Shown one piece after another: positions 4,753 through 5,127 of a stretch of 5,127 bases of DNA (position 1 is the stretch's first letter; the number at the start of each line of letters is the position of its first letter). Source of the stretch: Lachnospiraceae bacterium (GTDB lineage: Bacteria > Bacillota_A > Clostridia > Lachnospirales > Lachnospiraceae); assembly GCA_017958245.1 (NCBI GenBank), contig JAGDDC010000365.1, positions 1-5,127 on the forward strand, read 5' to 3'. The notes under the pieces are model-generated. The model was not told where the DNA came from. It did no database searches and worked only from the letters and a program-made list of their open reading frames with translations. Both the position numbers and the translations under genes were made by a program.

Positions 4753-5127
4753 TTAGATCTCCTCGAGCCCGTCCTTTGAGGGCCTCGCCACCATCGAATA
4801 ATTGGTGTAATACACGACGAATCCCGGCTTTGCGCCCGCGGGCTTCTTGACGTTCTTCTTCTCGAGATAGTCTATCTCGACCTTGTCGGCCTCCCTGTTC
4901 TTTGAGAAGAAAGCCGCAAGCGCCGCTGCCTCCTCGTAGACGCTGTCCGGGAGCTCCTTTCCCTCCGTCACCACTATCACGTGCGATCCGGGGATCCCCT
5001 TCGCGTGGAACCACATATCCTCGCCCTTTGCGAGCTTGAAGGTGAGCTCGTCGTTCTGATAGTTGTTCTTCCCGACATATATGTCAAAGCCTTCGCGAGA
5101 CCGGAAATGATACGGCTTCCCGGCTCC
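4753..5127 (-). CDS. rqcH: NFACT family ribosome quality control protein, C-terminal NFACT-R part
   Basis: The last 124 residues; the frame is open to the window edge, where the remainder (usually more than 400 residues) must lie. The visible part is the NFACT-R (DUF814) domain: 'GFDIYVGKNNYQNDELTF' (13-30), 'DMWFHAKGIPGSHVIV' (37-52), an AA-rich helix 'EEAAALAAFFSKNREAD', then 'VEIDYLEKKNVKKPAGAKPG' (in the 80-100 region) and the end 'YTNYSMVARP'. These are the family's best kept blocks. In Bacillus the protein RqcH binds stalled 50S subunits carrying peptidyl-tRNA and recruits tRNA-Ala to add alanine tails for degradation; older annotations call it fibronectin-binding protein. The catalytic N-terminal NFACT-N residues cannot be checked here. 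The ATG at 5016 is internal. It is the first visible gene of the unit with hisJ. Confidence 0.93.
   Translation of the reverse strand, partial: GAGKPYHFRSREGFDIYVGKNNYQNDELTFKLAKGEDMWFHAKGIPGSHVIVVTEGKELPDSVYEEAAALAAFFSKNREADKVEIDYLEKKNVKKPAGAKPGFVVYYTNYSMVARPSKDGLEEI

Noticed and set aside
1..5127. Mobile element, phage, toxin-antitoxin or defence system
   Set aside because: No transposase, integrase, attachment repeats, CRISPR repeats or recognised defence domains were seen on either strand.

Overview
The window looks like chromosomal DNA from a fairly G+C-rich member of the Clostridia, most likely Lachnospiraceae. The basis is a DUF5688 protein, a Pro/Thr-linked secreted protein of a type common in that family, a PHP-type histidinol phosphatase, an NFACT/RqcH protein and strong AGGAGG-like ribosome binding sites. 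No tRNA, rRNA, CRISPR array, insertion sequence or phage gene is visible.

Layout. The only plus-strand gene (1-549) is the C-terminal part of a secreted protein or lipoprotein that begins before the window. It ends in a strong intrinsic terminator whose loop holds the stop codon. All other genes are on the minus strand and are read from right to left. They are the C-terminal end of rqcH/NFACT (4753-5127), a PHP histidinol phosphatase (3913-4737, GTG start, 15 bases after rqcH), a membrane-anchored degenerate GGDEF-EAL-like protein (2662-3831), a YhhN-like eight-helix membrane protein (1757-2506) and a DUF5688 protein (640-1629). A terminator closes the YhhN-like gene. It overlaps a good extended -10 promoter for the DUF5688 gene, so DUF5688 is probably its own transcription unit, convergent with the secreted-protein gene.

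Main observation. The GGDEF-EAL-like frame stops at a TAG (2662-2664) in the middle of its EAL-like domain. The same frame then continues for 52 more sense codons to a TGA at 2503-2505. These codons carry on the EAL fold with the exact expected spacing, and the TGA overlaps the next gene's ATG as ATGA. The annotated stop is therefore an internal amber codon: a recent nonsense mutation, a sequence error, or a readthrough or recoding site. Both domains have also lost nearly all catalytic residues, so the protein is probably a pseudo-enzyme that binds or scaffolds, perhaps together with the co-translated YhhN-like membrane protein.

A second possible reading-frame break lies at the end of the DUF5688 gene. 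A one-base change in a short A run would replace the last three residues and the stop with a charged tail of about 30 residues. Two suspect breaks in 5 kb make either sequence error or ongoing gene decay worth testing. The rest looks like ordinary core and accessory genome.
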